This document shows, piece after piece, positions 55,860 to 64,000 of a stretch of DNA of 64,000 nt (position 1 is the first letter of the stretch; every line of letters begins with the position of its first letter). The position numbers and the translations under genes were made by a program. The stretch spans positions 192,537 to 256,536 of the forward strand of contig JABDHJ010000001.1 in assembly GCA_013285645.1 (NCBI GenBank), written 5' to 3'. The stretch is from Verrucomicrobiota bacterium (lineage in GTDB: Bacteria; Verrucomicrobiota; Verrucomicrobiia; Methylacidiphilales; UBA1321). The notes under the pieces are model-generated. The model searched no databases and was not told where the DNA came from. It saw only the letters and a program-made list of their open reading frames with translations.

Positions 55860-56879
55860 TTATCGTTGCACGCGGCCAGAACCGTCGCCGCCCAGCAAGC
55901 CCTCGACTTCGGAGAGCTTTACCAGATTGAAGTCGCCGCTGATGGAGTGCTTCAGGCAGCTCGCGGCCACGGCGAATTCGATCGCATCCTGCGCCGACTT
56001 CTTTTTGCCGAGTGCGTAAATCAGGCCCGCCGCGAAGGAATCTCCGCCACCGACGCGATCAACGATCTCAAGATCATAGCGGCGGCTGAACTGCGCCTTG
56101 CCGCCAGTGAAATAGAGGCCAGACCAGCCATTATGCGAGGCTGAGAAACTTTCGCGCAACGTGATCGCCACGCCCTTGAACTTGAATCGTTCAGTCAGTT
56201 TCGTTGCAACTTCCACATAACGACTGTGATCGAGCTTTCCTTCCGTCACTTCAGTTGCGCCGGCTTTGACGCCAAAAACTTTTTCCGCGTCCTCTTCATT
56301 CGCGATGCAGATATCGACGAACTCCATGATGGGGGCCATGACCTGCCCGGCCTTTTCGCTCGTCCAAAGTTTTTTGCGGTAATTCAAATCGCAGCTCACG
56401 GTCAGGCCGAGTTTCTTTGCGGCGCGCGCGCCTTCGAGCGACGCCTGTGCCGCCTTGTCGGAGAGTGCTGGCGTGATCCCGGTGAAATGAAACCAGTCGG
56501 CGCCCTTGAGGATTTCGTCCCACTTCAAGTCAGCAGGGTTGATCTCCGAAATGGCACTGTGGGCACGATCATAGGTGACAGTGGAGGCACGCTGGGAGGC
56601 ACCGCTCTCCAGAAAATAAATTCCGATCCGATCGCCACCGCGTAAAATGGAACGCGTATCGACACCCAACCCGCGAATCTTCTGGATGCAGGCTTCCGCG
56701 ATATCGTTTTTCGGCAGGCGCGTGATAAAGGCCGCTTCCTCGCCGAACAAAGCGAGCGAGACCGCGACATTGGCCTCTCCGCCGCCAAAGGTCATCTCCA
56801 AAACCGGGGTTTGATTCAGGCGCAAATGACCAGGTGTGGCCAGGCGCATCATGACTTCTCCAAACGTGATTACTTTCAT
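55860..56879 (-). CDS. kdgK: PfkB-family sugar kinase, 2-keto-3-deoxygluconate kinase-like
   Basis: MKVITFGEVMMRLATPGHLRLNQ; FGGGEANVAVSLALFGEEAAFITRLP; RVGGGDSFAAGLIYAL. Confidence 0.9.
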   Translation of the reverse strand: MKVITFGEVMMRLATPGHLRLNQTPVLEMTFGGGEANVAVSLALFGEEAAFITRLPKNDIAEACIQKIRGLGVDTRSILRGGDRIGIYFLESGASQRASTVTYDRAHSAISEINPADLKWDEILKGADWFHFTGITPALSDKAAQASLEGARAAKKLGLTVSCDLNYRKKLWTSEKAGQVMAPIMEFVDICIANEEDAEKVFGVKAGATEVTEGKLDHSRYVEVATKLTERFKFKGVAITLRESFSASHNGWSGLYFTGGKAQFSRRYDLEIVDRVGGGDSFAAGLIYALGKKKSAQDAIEFAVAASCLKHSISGDFNLVKLSEVEGLLGGDGSGRVQR

Positions 56880-56969
56880 GCGGTTGAGTCTTTCTAAGAT
56901 ATTCGAGGTGGAAAAGAGCGAGTATGATCAGTCACGGGCGCGTCGTCGAATGTGTTTTTTTGGATTCTT

Positions 56970-57059
56970 GTCCGAGGTAGCCGTCGCAGTCCCTTGCGAC
57001 GGTCAGTCCTATGAACGGAAAAGACACCATCGCAAGGGACTGCGACGGCTACCTCGGAC
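56970..57059. repeat. long inverted repeat (34-nt arms, 22-nt spacer)
   Basis: gtccgaggtagccgtcgcagtcccttgcgacggt / accatcgcaagggactgcgacggctacctcggac; one mismatch between arms. Confidence 0.9.
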
Positions 57060-57286
57060 ACTCAAACATAATCCTTGCTACTTTGCGCGGGAAAGGTAGA
57101 GTGACCTCGGTTTAGTGAGCAGAAGCTCATCGGTTTTTATCGGCCCAGTGGCCAAAATCGCCCCCTAGTTGTCTTTCGATGAGAGATCGTTCAGGGCCAT
57201 AACACCTCATCGACAACATTTAATTGCGGCCTGATGCCGGCGATTTATCGCCCGCATTTGCGCTCCAATTTCTACAGACAGCACAT

Positions 57287-58675
57287 ATGAACACCAACAG
57301 TACAGTTATCCCCAGCCCCCTCCCCGCTACCACCACGCCTTCCGTGATGTTCGCCGACCTCGCCCTAGCGGAACCACTTTTGCGCGCACTCAACGAAAAG
57401 AATTATACCGAGCCCTCGCCCATTCAGGCGCAGTCCATTCCGTATCTTTTGCAAGGACGCGACATGATCGGCGTCGCGCAGACCGGCACCGGCAAGACCG
57501 CCGCGTTCGCGCTGCCCATCCTGCAACGCCTCTCGGCCAATCCCGCTCCCGCGATGCCGCGTCGTCCCCGGGCATTGATCCTCGCGCCGACACGCGAACT
57601 CGCCGCGCAGATCGCGCAGAGCTTCGGCACCTACGGAAAATTCCTCAAGCTCACGCACTGCGCAGTCTTTGGCGGCGTCAGCCTCTCGCCTCAAATTCGC
57701 GCCCTTCAGCGCGGTGTGGATATCCTCATCGCCACGCCGGGCCGTCTCACGGACCTCGAACGCCAGAAGCATCTGAGCCTCGACAAGGTTGAAATCTTCG
57801 TCCTTGATGAAGCTGATCGCATGCTCGATCTCGGCTTCGTACATGAGATCAAACGCATCATCACCAAGCTTCCCCCCAAGCGCCAGTCGCTCCTGTTCTC
57901 GGCCACCATGCCGCCTGCGATCCAGGAACTCGCCGCATCGATTGTCCACAATCCGGCCCGCGTCGAAGTCACTCCCGCCTCCACCACGGTGGAACGGATC
58001 GACCAGCAGGTCGCCTTCGTCAATCGCCATGACAAATCGAAGGCGCTCGTTCACTTCATCAATAATCATCCGAAAGGATTGGTCCTCGTCTTCGTCCGCA
58101 TGAAGCACATGGCCAATAAGCTGGTTGATCAGATCGCGAAGGACGGCATCAAGGCCGATGCCATTCACGGCAATAAATCGCAGGGTGCCCGTCAGCGCGC
58201 GCTGGAAAATTTCCGCAGCGGTCACAGCCGTGTTCTCGTGGCGACCGATATCGCCGCTCGCGGCATTGACGTCAAGGGCATCACGCTGGTCGTGAATTTC
58301 GACCTGCCCGAAGAGCCGGAGTCCTACGTCCACCGCATCGGACGCACCGCCCGAGCCGGTCTCGACGGCCAGGCGATCGCATTCTGCGACAGCTCGGAAC
58401 GTAATCTCCTTCGCTCCATCGAGCGCCTCATCCGCCGCACGATTCCTGTTCTTAAGGGTCATCCTTTTGAAGGAAATGCGAACCAGCCGGATCAGCCCCG
58501 CACCACCACGGGATATGCTGGTTCGGGTATTGATCGCCCTCACCGCCCCGCGCCGCGCTCGGGTGGTTTCCGCCCCAACAACCCTTCCTCAGGCAATCGC
58601 TTCGGCGGCGCACGTTCTGGCGGCGACAACAGCCAGCGCGGCGGATTTGCCCGCGCCGGACGCGCTCGGTTCTAA
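57287..58675 (+). CDS. rhlE: DEAD-box RNA helicase (RhlE-like)
   Basis: Q motif, AQTGTGKTAAFALPIL, VLDEADRMLDLGF, LFSATMP, HRIGRTARAG; Arg/Gly-rich C-terminus. Confidence 0.95.
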   Translation: MNTNSTVIPSPLPATTTPSVMFADLALAEPLLRALNEKNYTEPSPIQAQSIPYLLQGRDMIGVAQTGTGKTAAFALPILQRLSANPAPAMPRRPRALILAPTRELAAQIAQSFGTYGKFLKLTHCAVFGGVSLSPQIRALQRGVDILIATPGRLTDLERQKHLSLDKVEIFVLDEADRMLDLGFVHEIKRIITKLPPKRQSLLFSATMPPAIQELAASIVHNPARVEVTPASTTVERIDQQVAFVNRHDKSKALVHFINNHPKGLVLVFVRMKHMANKLVDQIAKDGIKADAIHGNKSQGARQRALENFRSGHSRVLVATDIAARGIDVKGITLVVNFDLPEEPESYVHRIGRTARAGLDGQAIAFCDSSERNLLRSIERLIRRTIPVLKGHPFEGNANQPDQPRTTTGYAGSGIDRPHRPAPRSGGFRPNNPSSGNRFGGARSGGDNSQRGGFARAGRARF

Positions 58676-58750
58676 GCGATTTGGAATGGAGGCGCTCCTG
58701 CACCTCCGCTGACGACCGGGAGGTTGTCCTTCCAAGAGCAACTCTATGTG

Positions 58751-58781
58751 TCGATTACGTGACAATTTGTCACGTAATCGA
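58751..58781. promoter_or_regulatory. perfect 31-nt palindrome upstream of RND gene (candidate operator)
   Basis: tcgattacgtgacaa-t-ttgtcacgtaatcga; 15-nt perfect arms, no T-tract following. Confidence 0.7.
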
Positions 58782-58874
58782 TGGCTCTCCCTCTGGAAAG
58801 TTGTATCGAGACTTAACGACGCCGAGAACAACTTTTACGGAAGTCTGGGGTTATAGTTAAGTCTTCCTATTCCT

Positions 58875-61800
58875 ATGACACTGGCTGATCTCTCCATCAA
58901 ACGTCCGGTTTTTGCTTGGATGCTGATGATCGGCATTATCATGTTTGGGCTGATTTGCTATCAGCGGTTGGGCGTCAGTTACATGCCCGACATCGATTAC
59001 CCGACCCTCGCCATCAGCGTGAACTGGCCGGGTGCCGCGCCGGAGGTTATTGAAAGCGAACTGGTCGATCCCATCGAACAGCGGGTCGTTGCGGTGGAAG
59101 GCGTGCGCCAGGTCCGCTCCAGCATCGGGCAAGGTTCGGCCTCCATCACGCTTGATTTCGACATCAACCGGAATGTCGATAACGCCCTGCAGGAAGTGGA
59201 GGCGAACGTGCAGCAGATCCGTCTTCCGCTAAACGTCCGGACGCCCACCATCTGGAAGCGCAATCTTGAGGACGATCCGATCATCCGAGTCGTGGTCTAC
59301 GGCGACAAACCGCTGCGGGACATGGCCGATTACGTCGATAAATATCTGCAGACCACGCTCCAGACCGTCGATGGCGTGGGCGACGTGAGCGTCGGCGGAT
59401 TCGGCTCGCGCCAGCTCCGCATCTGGATCAACAACGACAAGCTCAAGCAATACCAACTGACCGTGCAGGACGTGCAGCAGACGATCGAGGACCAACACGA
59501 GGAAACGGCCGGCGGCTACCTGGAAAATGCCAAGAACGAAATCAATGTCCGCACCATGGGTGAAGGCCTGACCGCAGACCAGGTCGGCAATGAATTGATC
59601 CTGAAACGAGGCGGCGAATCGATTTATAACTCGACCATTCACATCCGCGATGTGGCGCGAGTGCAGGACGATCTCAGCGATCGACGCAACATCACGCGGG
59701 CCGATGGCCAGCCCGCCGTCGTGGTGAATATCAAGAAACAGCGCGGCTACAATGAAGTCGCCGTCGCCGATAATGTGCTGGCCAAGCTGAAAGAACTTCA
59801 GGGTGCCCTTCCCCCGGGGATGAAGGCCCAAGTTGTGGTCGATTACACGCAGTTCACTCGAACGGCCGTGGCCGAGACACTCCATGAATTAATCATGGCG
59901 GGCATCCTGACCTCGATTATCTGCTACCTCTTCCTGGGAACGTGGAGTTCCGCCGCCAACGTCCTCGTGGCAATTCCGACCTCCGTCATCGGAGCGTTCA
60001 TGGCTCTCTACATGCTGAATTTCACGCTGAACTTGTTCACGCTTCTCGCGCTGGCACTGGCGATCGGCATCGTGGTCGATGACGCGATCATGGTGCTGGA
60101 AAATATTGTCCGGCATTACGACATGGGCAAGAGCCGCAAAAAGGCCGCCCAGGATGGCGCGCGCGAAATCACCTTTGCGGCAGTGGCGGCGACGGTCGCG
60201 GTCGTGGCGATTTTCATTCCTGTCGCCTTCATGAGCGGAATTATCGGCCGCTTCTTCTTCCAATTTTCGGTGACGATGACCGTGGCTGTCCTCTTCTCCC
60301 TGCTCGAATCCATCACGCTCACGCCGATGCGCTGCTCCAAGATGCTGGGCAAAAGTGACAAGGAAAGCTATCTGACTCGGCATGCGGACCGGCTCTTCCG
60401 AGGCTTGGCCGCGCGTTATCGCATCGCTCTCATCTGGGCGTTGAATCGGCGCTGGCAGGTGCTGGGCGGCTCATCTCTTCTCTTTGTGCTCTCGCTCTTC
60501 GCCGTTATGTTTTTGCGGCAGGAATTCGTCCCGCCCCAGGACCAGAATTTCTTTCATATCCGGCTTGAAGCGCCGATGGGATCCTCCCTGACCTACATGG
60601 ATGCGAAGGTCAGCCGGATCGAGCAGTACATCAAGACCAACCCCGAAGTCGCCCATTACGTTTCCGGCACGGGCGATGGAGGCCGGGCGAATGTTGCCAA
60701 CTTCGATGTCGTTCTCGTCGATAAATCAAAACGGAAAGTCAGCCAGGCCGACCTGATCCTGAAGTTTCGGGCCGACATCAAAGCCATGCCTGAAATGGCG
60801 GGACTTTGGACGAGTTTTTCGGATCTCTCCGGTCGCGGGCTTTCCACATGGCAGACTTCTCCCGTGGCCTTCACCGTTCGAGGGCTGGAATATGACAAGC
60901 TCAACGAAATTACAACCCAGATCATGGCCAAGCTCAATGCCAGCGGCTTGGTCACCGACTTGAACAGTAACTACCGCACCGGCATGCCCGAGGCCCAGGT
61001 TTTCCCAGACCGGGACGCGGCTTCCCAGCGGGGAGTTTCCGTCGATGCCATCGCCCAGGCCGTCAACGTGGCTATCGGGGGCACGGCGGACGGCCAGTTC
61101 ACCAGCAGCGGTCACCGTTACGACATTGATCTTCGCCTGGAAGGTCTCGAGCGCGGGCAACCCGCCGACATCCAGAAACTTGATGTGCGTAACGAATACG
61201 GAGAGCTCGTTCCCTTGAGTGAAGTTACGAAAATCGAAATTCATCCCACACTCCAAACTGTCGCCCGCATCGATCGGCAACGGGCCATTTCAGTCGGCGG
61301 CGGACTAGCTCCTGATGCCTCCCAGGCCAAAGTCCTGGCCTTGACGGAGGAGATCGCCAAACCGCTTTTGCCGCCCGGTTACGAGTTTCATTTCGACGGC
61401 GGCGCTTCCGGATACAAGGAGACCTTTAACAGCCTTTGGTTCGCGCTCATTCTCGGAGTGGCCGTTGCGTACATGGTCCTGGCTACGCAATTCAACAGCT
61501 TCCTCCACCCAATTTCCGTGCTGCTCGCGCTTCCCTTCAGCTTGACCGGCGCACTGTTGGCGCTTTGGGCGACGAATGAATCTCTCAATATGTTCAGCAT
61601 GATCGGCATCATCCTGCTCATGGGCATCGCCAAGAAAAATTCGATCCTGCTCGTCGAGTTCACCAACCACGTCCGCACCCAGGACAAGCGTCCGTTGCGC
61701 GCCGCGTTGCTCGATGCCTGCCCGATCCGGTTGCGCCCCATTTTGATGACCTCGCTGGCCACGATGTCCGCCGCTATTCCCTCCGCGCTGGGATTCGGCC

Positions 61801-62003
61801 CCGGCTCGGAAACCCGCATGCCGATGGCCACGGCGGTCATCGGCGGTATTCTCGTCTCGACCTGCTTTACCCTTTTTGTCGTTCCCTGCGCTTACAGTCT
61901 CCTGGCCCGCTGGGAAACAGAACCCGATGATGACGAAGACAGTGACGCCGAGTTGACCTCAACTTCGTCTGCTGCTTCCGACGAAACTTCGCTGGTAAAA
62001 TAG
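58875..62003 (+). CDS. RND (HAE1/AcrB-like) efflux transporter, inner membrane subunit
   Basis: 1042 aa; LSIKRPVFAWMLMIGIIMFGLICYQRLGVSYMPDIDYPTLAISVNWPGAAPE; AIGIVVDDAIMVLENI; GIAKKNSILLVEF. Confidence 0.95.
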   Translation: MTLADLSIKRPVFAWMLMIGIIMFGLICYQRLGVSYMPDIDYPTLAISVNWPGAAPEVIESELVDPIEQRVVAVEGVRQVRSSIGQGSASITLDFDINRNVDNALQEVEANVQQIRLPLNVRTPTIWKRNLEDDPIIRVVVYGDKPLRDMADYVDKYLQTTLQTVDGVGDVSVGGFGSRQLRIWINNDKLKQYQLTVQDVQQTIEDQHEETAGGYLENAKNEINVRTMGEGLTADQVGNELILKRGGESIYNSTIHIRDVARVQDDLSDRRNITRADGQPAVVVNIKKQRGYNEVAVADNVLAKLKELQGALPPGMKAQVVVDYTQFTRTAVAETLHELIMAGILTSIICYLFLGTWSSAANVLVAIPTSVIGAFMALYMLNFTLNLFTLLALALAIGIVVDDAIMVLENIVRHYDMGKSRKKAAQDGAREITFAAVAATVAVVAIFIPVAFMSGIIGRFFFQFSVTMTVAVLFSLLESITLTPMRCSKMLGKSDKESYLTRHADRLFRGLAARYRIALIWALNRRWQVLGGSSLLFVLSLFAVMFLRQEFVPPQDQNFFHIRLEAPMGSSLTYMDAKVSRIEQYIKTNPEVAHYVSGTGDGGRANVANFDVVLVDKSKRKVSQADLILKFRADIKAMPEMAGLWTSFSDLSGRGLSTWQTSPVAFTVRGLEYDKLNEITTQIMAKLNASGLVTDLNSNYRTGMPEAQVFPDRDAASQRGVSVDAIAQAVNVAIGGTADGQFTSSGHRYDIDLRLEGLERGQPADIQKLDVRNEYGELVPLSEVTKIEIHPTLQTVARIDRQRAISVGGGLAPDASQAKVLALTEEIAKPLLPPGYEFHFDGGASGYKETFNSLWFALILGVAVAYMVLATQFNSFLHPISVLLALPFSLTGALLALWATNESLNMFSMIGIILLMGIAKKNSILLVEFTNHVRTQDKRPLRAALLDACPIRLRPILMTSLATMSAAIPSALGFGPGSETRMPMATAVIGGILVSTCFTLFVVPCAYSLLARWETEPDDDEDSDAELTSTSSAASDETSLVK

Positions 62004-62014
62004 CGGGACCGATT

Positions 62015-62839
62015 TCAAGGCGAAATGGTTTTATAACCCGGCTTGAGCAAGAGCGTATAAGCCGCTCCTCCCAGCCAGCCACCGAAGATCGGCGCAAGCA
62101 CATACACCGTCAACCAACCCCAGCCATTGACGGTAAAAGGAAGACTTCCCCAACCCGCCCAGGAGGAAAATAATCTGGGTCCCAGGTCTCGCGCGGGATT
62201 AAAGCAAGCCATGGTGATCGGCCCGAAAAGAGAAATGAGCATGGTAATGGTCAGACCGATGGCCGCCGCTGTCAGGATTTGAGGACGGCTTCCATTTTGC
62301 TCATCCGTTACGGCGAGGATCACCATCAGTAGAATCGCAGTCCCCACGACTTCGGTGAAGAATGCTTCCGGTTGACTCGTAATGGAGGGGGCCACCGACA
62401 GAGGTCTGCCGCCGGGATTGGGAAAGTACTCCCCAAAGATCATCGCGCTGGCTTCGCTGCCAGGAAGACCTCGCGTGATACCGTTCTTTTGTTCAAACAC
62501 GGTAAGCGCACCCGCAAAAATAAGATAAAGCACGCAAGCGGCCAGAATCGAACCGAATAACTGGCAGAGGATGTACGGTACGATACGCCGCAGTGGAAAA
62601 TCTCTCCACACGGCGAAACTGAGGGTCACGGCAGGATTGAGATGCGCCCCGCTTAACGATCCCGTCAGGTGGATGGCAGTGGCAATTCCCAATCCCCAAA
62701 TAATGGCGACTTGAAATATTCCTACCTGCGCACCCGTCAACACGGCAGAAGCCACGCTTCCGCAACCGAAAAATACGAGCAGGAAGGTGCCAACAATCTC
62801 TCCCCATATCCACGCAGGAATGGTCTTCGCTACTGTCAT
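62015..62839 (-). CDS. MIP/aquaporin family channel
   Basis: Two NPA-type motifs (HLNPAVTLSFA, CFNPARDLGPRLF); start overlaps upstream gene by ATGA. Confidence 0.92.
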   Translation of the reverse strand: MTVAKTIPAWIWGEIVGTFLLVFFGCGSVASAVLTGAQVGIFQVAIIWGLGIATAIHLTGSLSGAHLNPAVTLSFAVWRDFPLRRIVPYILCQLFGSILAACVLYLIFAGALTVFEQKNGITRGLPGSEASAMIFGEYFPNPGGRPLSVAPSITSQPEAFFTEVVGTAILLMVILAVTDEQNGSRPQILTAAAIGLTITMLISLFGPITMACFNPARDLGPRLFSSWAGWGSLPFTVNGWGWLTVYVLAPIFGGWLGGAAYTLLLKPGYKTISP

Positions 62840-63300
62840 GAGCAACAACTGCTCTCAGTGGAACAACAAGATGAATTACTGCTTTCAAGACCACACTGTT
62901 CTTTAGCCAGACAATCTGTGTGCTTGGTTGTCAAACGAAAGACAACTGCATCGCCATCCGCTTCGGCGGATTCAATCGGAAACTGGGAGATGTAAGGAGC
63001 TTCAAATTCAACTTCGACCTCCAATTCATCCGAAGGCAAAATTTTTCCGGCTAACTTCAAAATCGAGGCAAGCTTGCCCGCCGTTAGCGCATGGTCTTCA
63101 TCATTGGCCGCCACCCACGCTTGAAGAACACATGAGGAAGTGGACCTCCGAGTTCCACCGCAGTCGATGAAGTCTTTCTGCACATGGCCGACTTCTGTGA
63201 TGTGAAAATGGACCGGGATGGTGACTTGATCCGGCAAGTGGAAGACGATGCCCTTGGCGGCATTTTGTTCGAGGATGGATTTGAGTTCGGTGATGTTCAT
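62836..63300 (-). CDS. DUF6428-like protein with Cys-rich C-terminal tail
   Basis: MNITELKSILEQNAAKGIVFHLPDQVTIPVHFHITEVGHVQKDFIDCGGTRR...; tail CLAKEQCGLESSNSSCCSTESSCCS; in ars-type gene context. Confidence 0.75.
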   Translation of the reverse strand: MNITELKSILEQNAAKGIVFHLPDQVTIPVHFHITEVGHVQKDFIDCGGTRRSTSSCVLQAWVAANDEDHALTAGKLASILKLAGKILPSDELEVEVEFEAPYISQFPIESAEADGDAVVFRLTTKHTDCLAKEQCGLESSNSSCCSTESSCCS

Positions 63301-63304
63301 AACT

Positions 63305-63736
63305 TTATTTCTTTTCGCGGTAACCAGTGGCATACGCCTCAAAGACGAGTTTGATTTGGTCTCGCACTTGGCGGAACACGGCCAAAATTTCCTCATCCGT
63401 TCCTTGGGCATGAGCCGGATCGTCAAACCCCCAGTGATAACGATTCACCTGCCCGGGAAACATGGGACAAGCTTGGTCCGCGTTGCCACACACCGTGATG
63501 ACGGTATCGATCTCGCGATCAAGAAATTCATTCAGGGATTTCGAGGTGTGCCCGGAAATATCGATGCCAATCTCCCTCATCACTTCCAGGGCCTTGGGAT
63601 GCACGTAGCCAGCAGGCTTCGATCCCGCGCTATAAACATCGAAGAGATCACCCGCCGCGTGACGGAGAACTCCCTCTGCCAGATGGCTGCGGCAGGAATT
63701 GCCAGTACAAAGAATCAGGATGGAAGGATTGCTCAT
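63305..63736 (-). CDS. arsC: arsenate reductase, LMW-PTP/thioredoxin-coupled type
   Basis: [22 protein letters not shown] (CX5R loop); [30 protein letters not shown]. Confidence 0.93.
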   Translation of the reverse strand: MSNPSILILCTGNSCRSHLAEGVLRHAAGDLFDVYSAGSKPAGYVHPKALEVMREIGIDISGHTSKSLNEFLDREIDTVITVCGNADQACPMFPGQVNRYHWGFDDPAHAQGTDEEILAVFRQVRDQIKLVFEAYATGYREKK

Positions 63737-63753
63737 CTTGTTTGGAGTGAATA

Positions 63754-63999
63754 TTAATTTTGTGGAAGGCGTTCCTTTTCACCGATGCCGCCTACCGCCT
63801 GCTCAAGTTTGATCCGTTCCATCTTCTCAAAAGGCAGGGAACAAAAAAGGTCAAGGCGTCGCTGAATCTGCATCGCCACTTGCACAGTCTTTTGAAACTT
63901 CTCATCCTCGTTGCCTTCAAATGTCGCCGGGTCAGGAGAACCCCAATGTGCAACGACCGGTTGCCCCGGCCAAACCGGACAACTTTCCCTGGCATTATC
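63754..63999 (-). CDS. second arsenate reductase-like (LMW-PTP family) protein, N-terminus outside window
   Basis: Manual reading: [71 protein letters not shown]...; open at the window edge. Confidence 0.8.
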   Translation of the reverse strand, partial: DNARESCPVWPGQPVVAHWGSPDPATFEGNEDEKFQKTVQVAMQIQRRLDLFCSLPFEKMERIKLEQAVGGIGEKERLPQN

Positions 64000-64000
64000 A

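Noticed and set aside
57061-57286. Possible structured RNA leader upstream of rhlE
   Set aside because: Some short complementary segments are visible but nothing convincing; cold-shock helicases often have long leaders, so mapping data would be needed.
57365-58543. 392-aa ORF antisense to rhlE
   Set aside because: Lies entirely opposite a well-supported DEAD-box helicase; composition typical of shadow ORFs in GC-rich coding DNA.
63792-63995. 67-aa minus ORF ([12 protein letters not shown]...)
   Set aside because: Out of frame with the ArsC-like reading ([13 protein letters not shown]...) that is open to the window edge and matches a known family.

Overview
The window is a gene-dense, mostly GC-rich bacterial chromosomal segment. 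Overall gene content suggests a Verrucomicrobiota/PVC-type bacterium (inference, not tested). About 55-60 protein-coding genes can be supported. Housekeeping blocks: fabD-fabG-acpP-fabF; grpE-dnaJ-rsmE; exbB-exbD-def; gltX; rpmE-prfA-prmC-murA-coaD-yceD-rpmF-plsX-fabH; nrnA-truB-ribF. Accessory or less ordinary blocks: (i) an MglA-type GTPase / roadblock / helix-hairpin-helix-roadblock fusion / DUF4388-FHA locus next to two Flp-type pilins and an AT-rich sulfotransferase gene (34.3-41.1 kb); (ii) a MoxR-DUF58-DUF4350-DUF4129 operon facing a SpoIIM-RDD pair; (iii) a STAS + GAF/PP2C partner-switching pair; (iv) a KDG (uronate) catabolic cluster with GH88-like hydrolase, Eda and KdgK; (v) an RND pump gene preceded by a perfect 31-nt palindrome; (vi) an arsenic-type cluster (aquaporin, DUF6428-like protein with Cys-rich tail, two ArsC) running off the right edge. 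Several families of short dispersed, often palindromic intergenic repeats recur through the window. No rRNA, tRNA, CRISPR array or transposase was recognised. The best candidate for an under-described system is the Mgl/roadblock/HHH/FHA/Flp locus.
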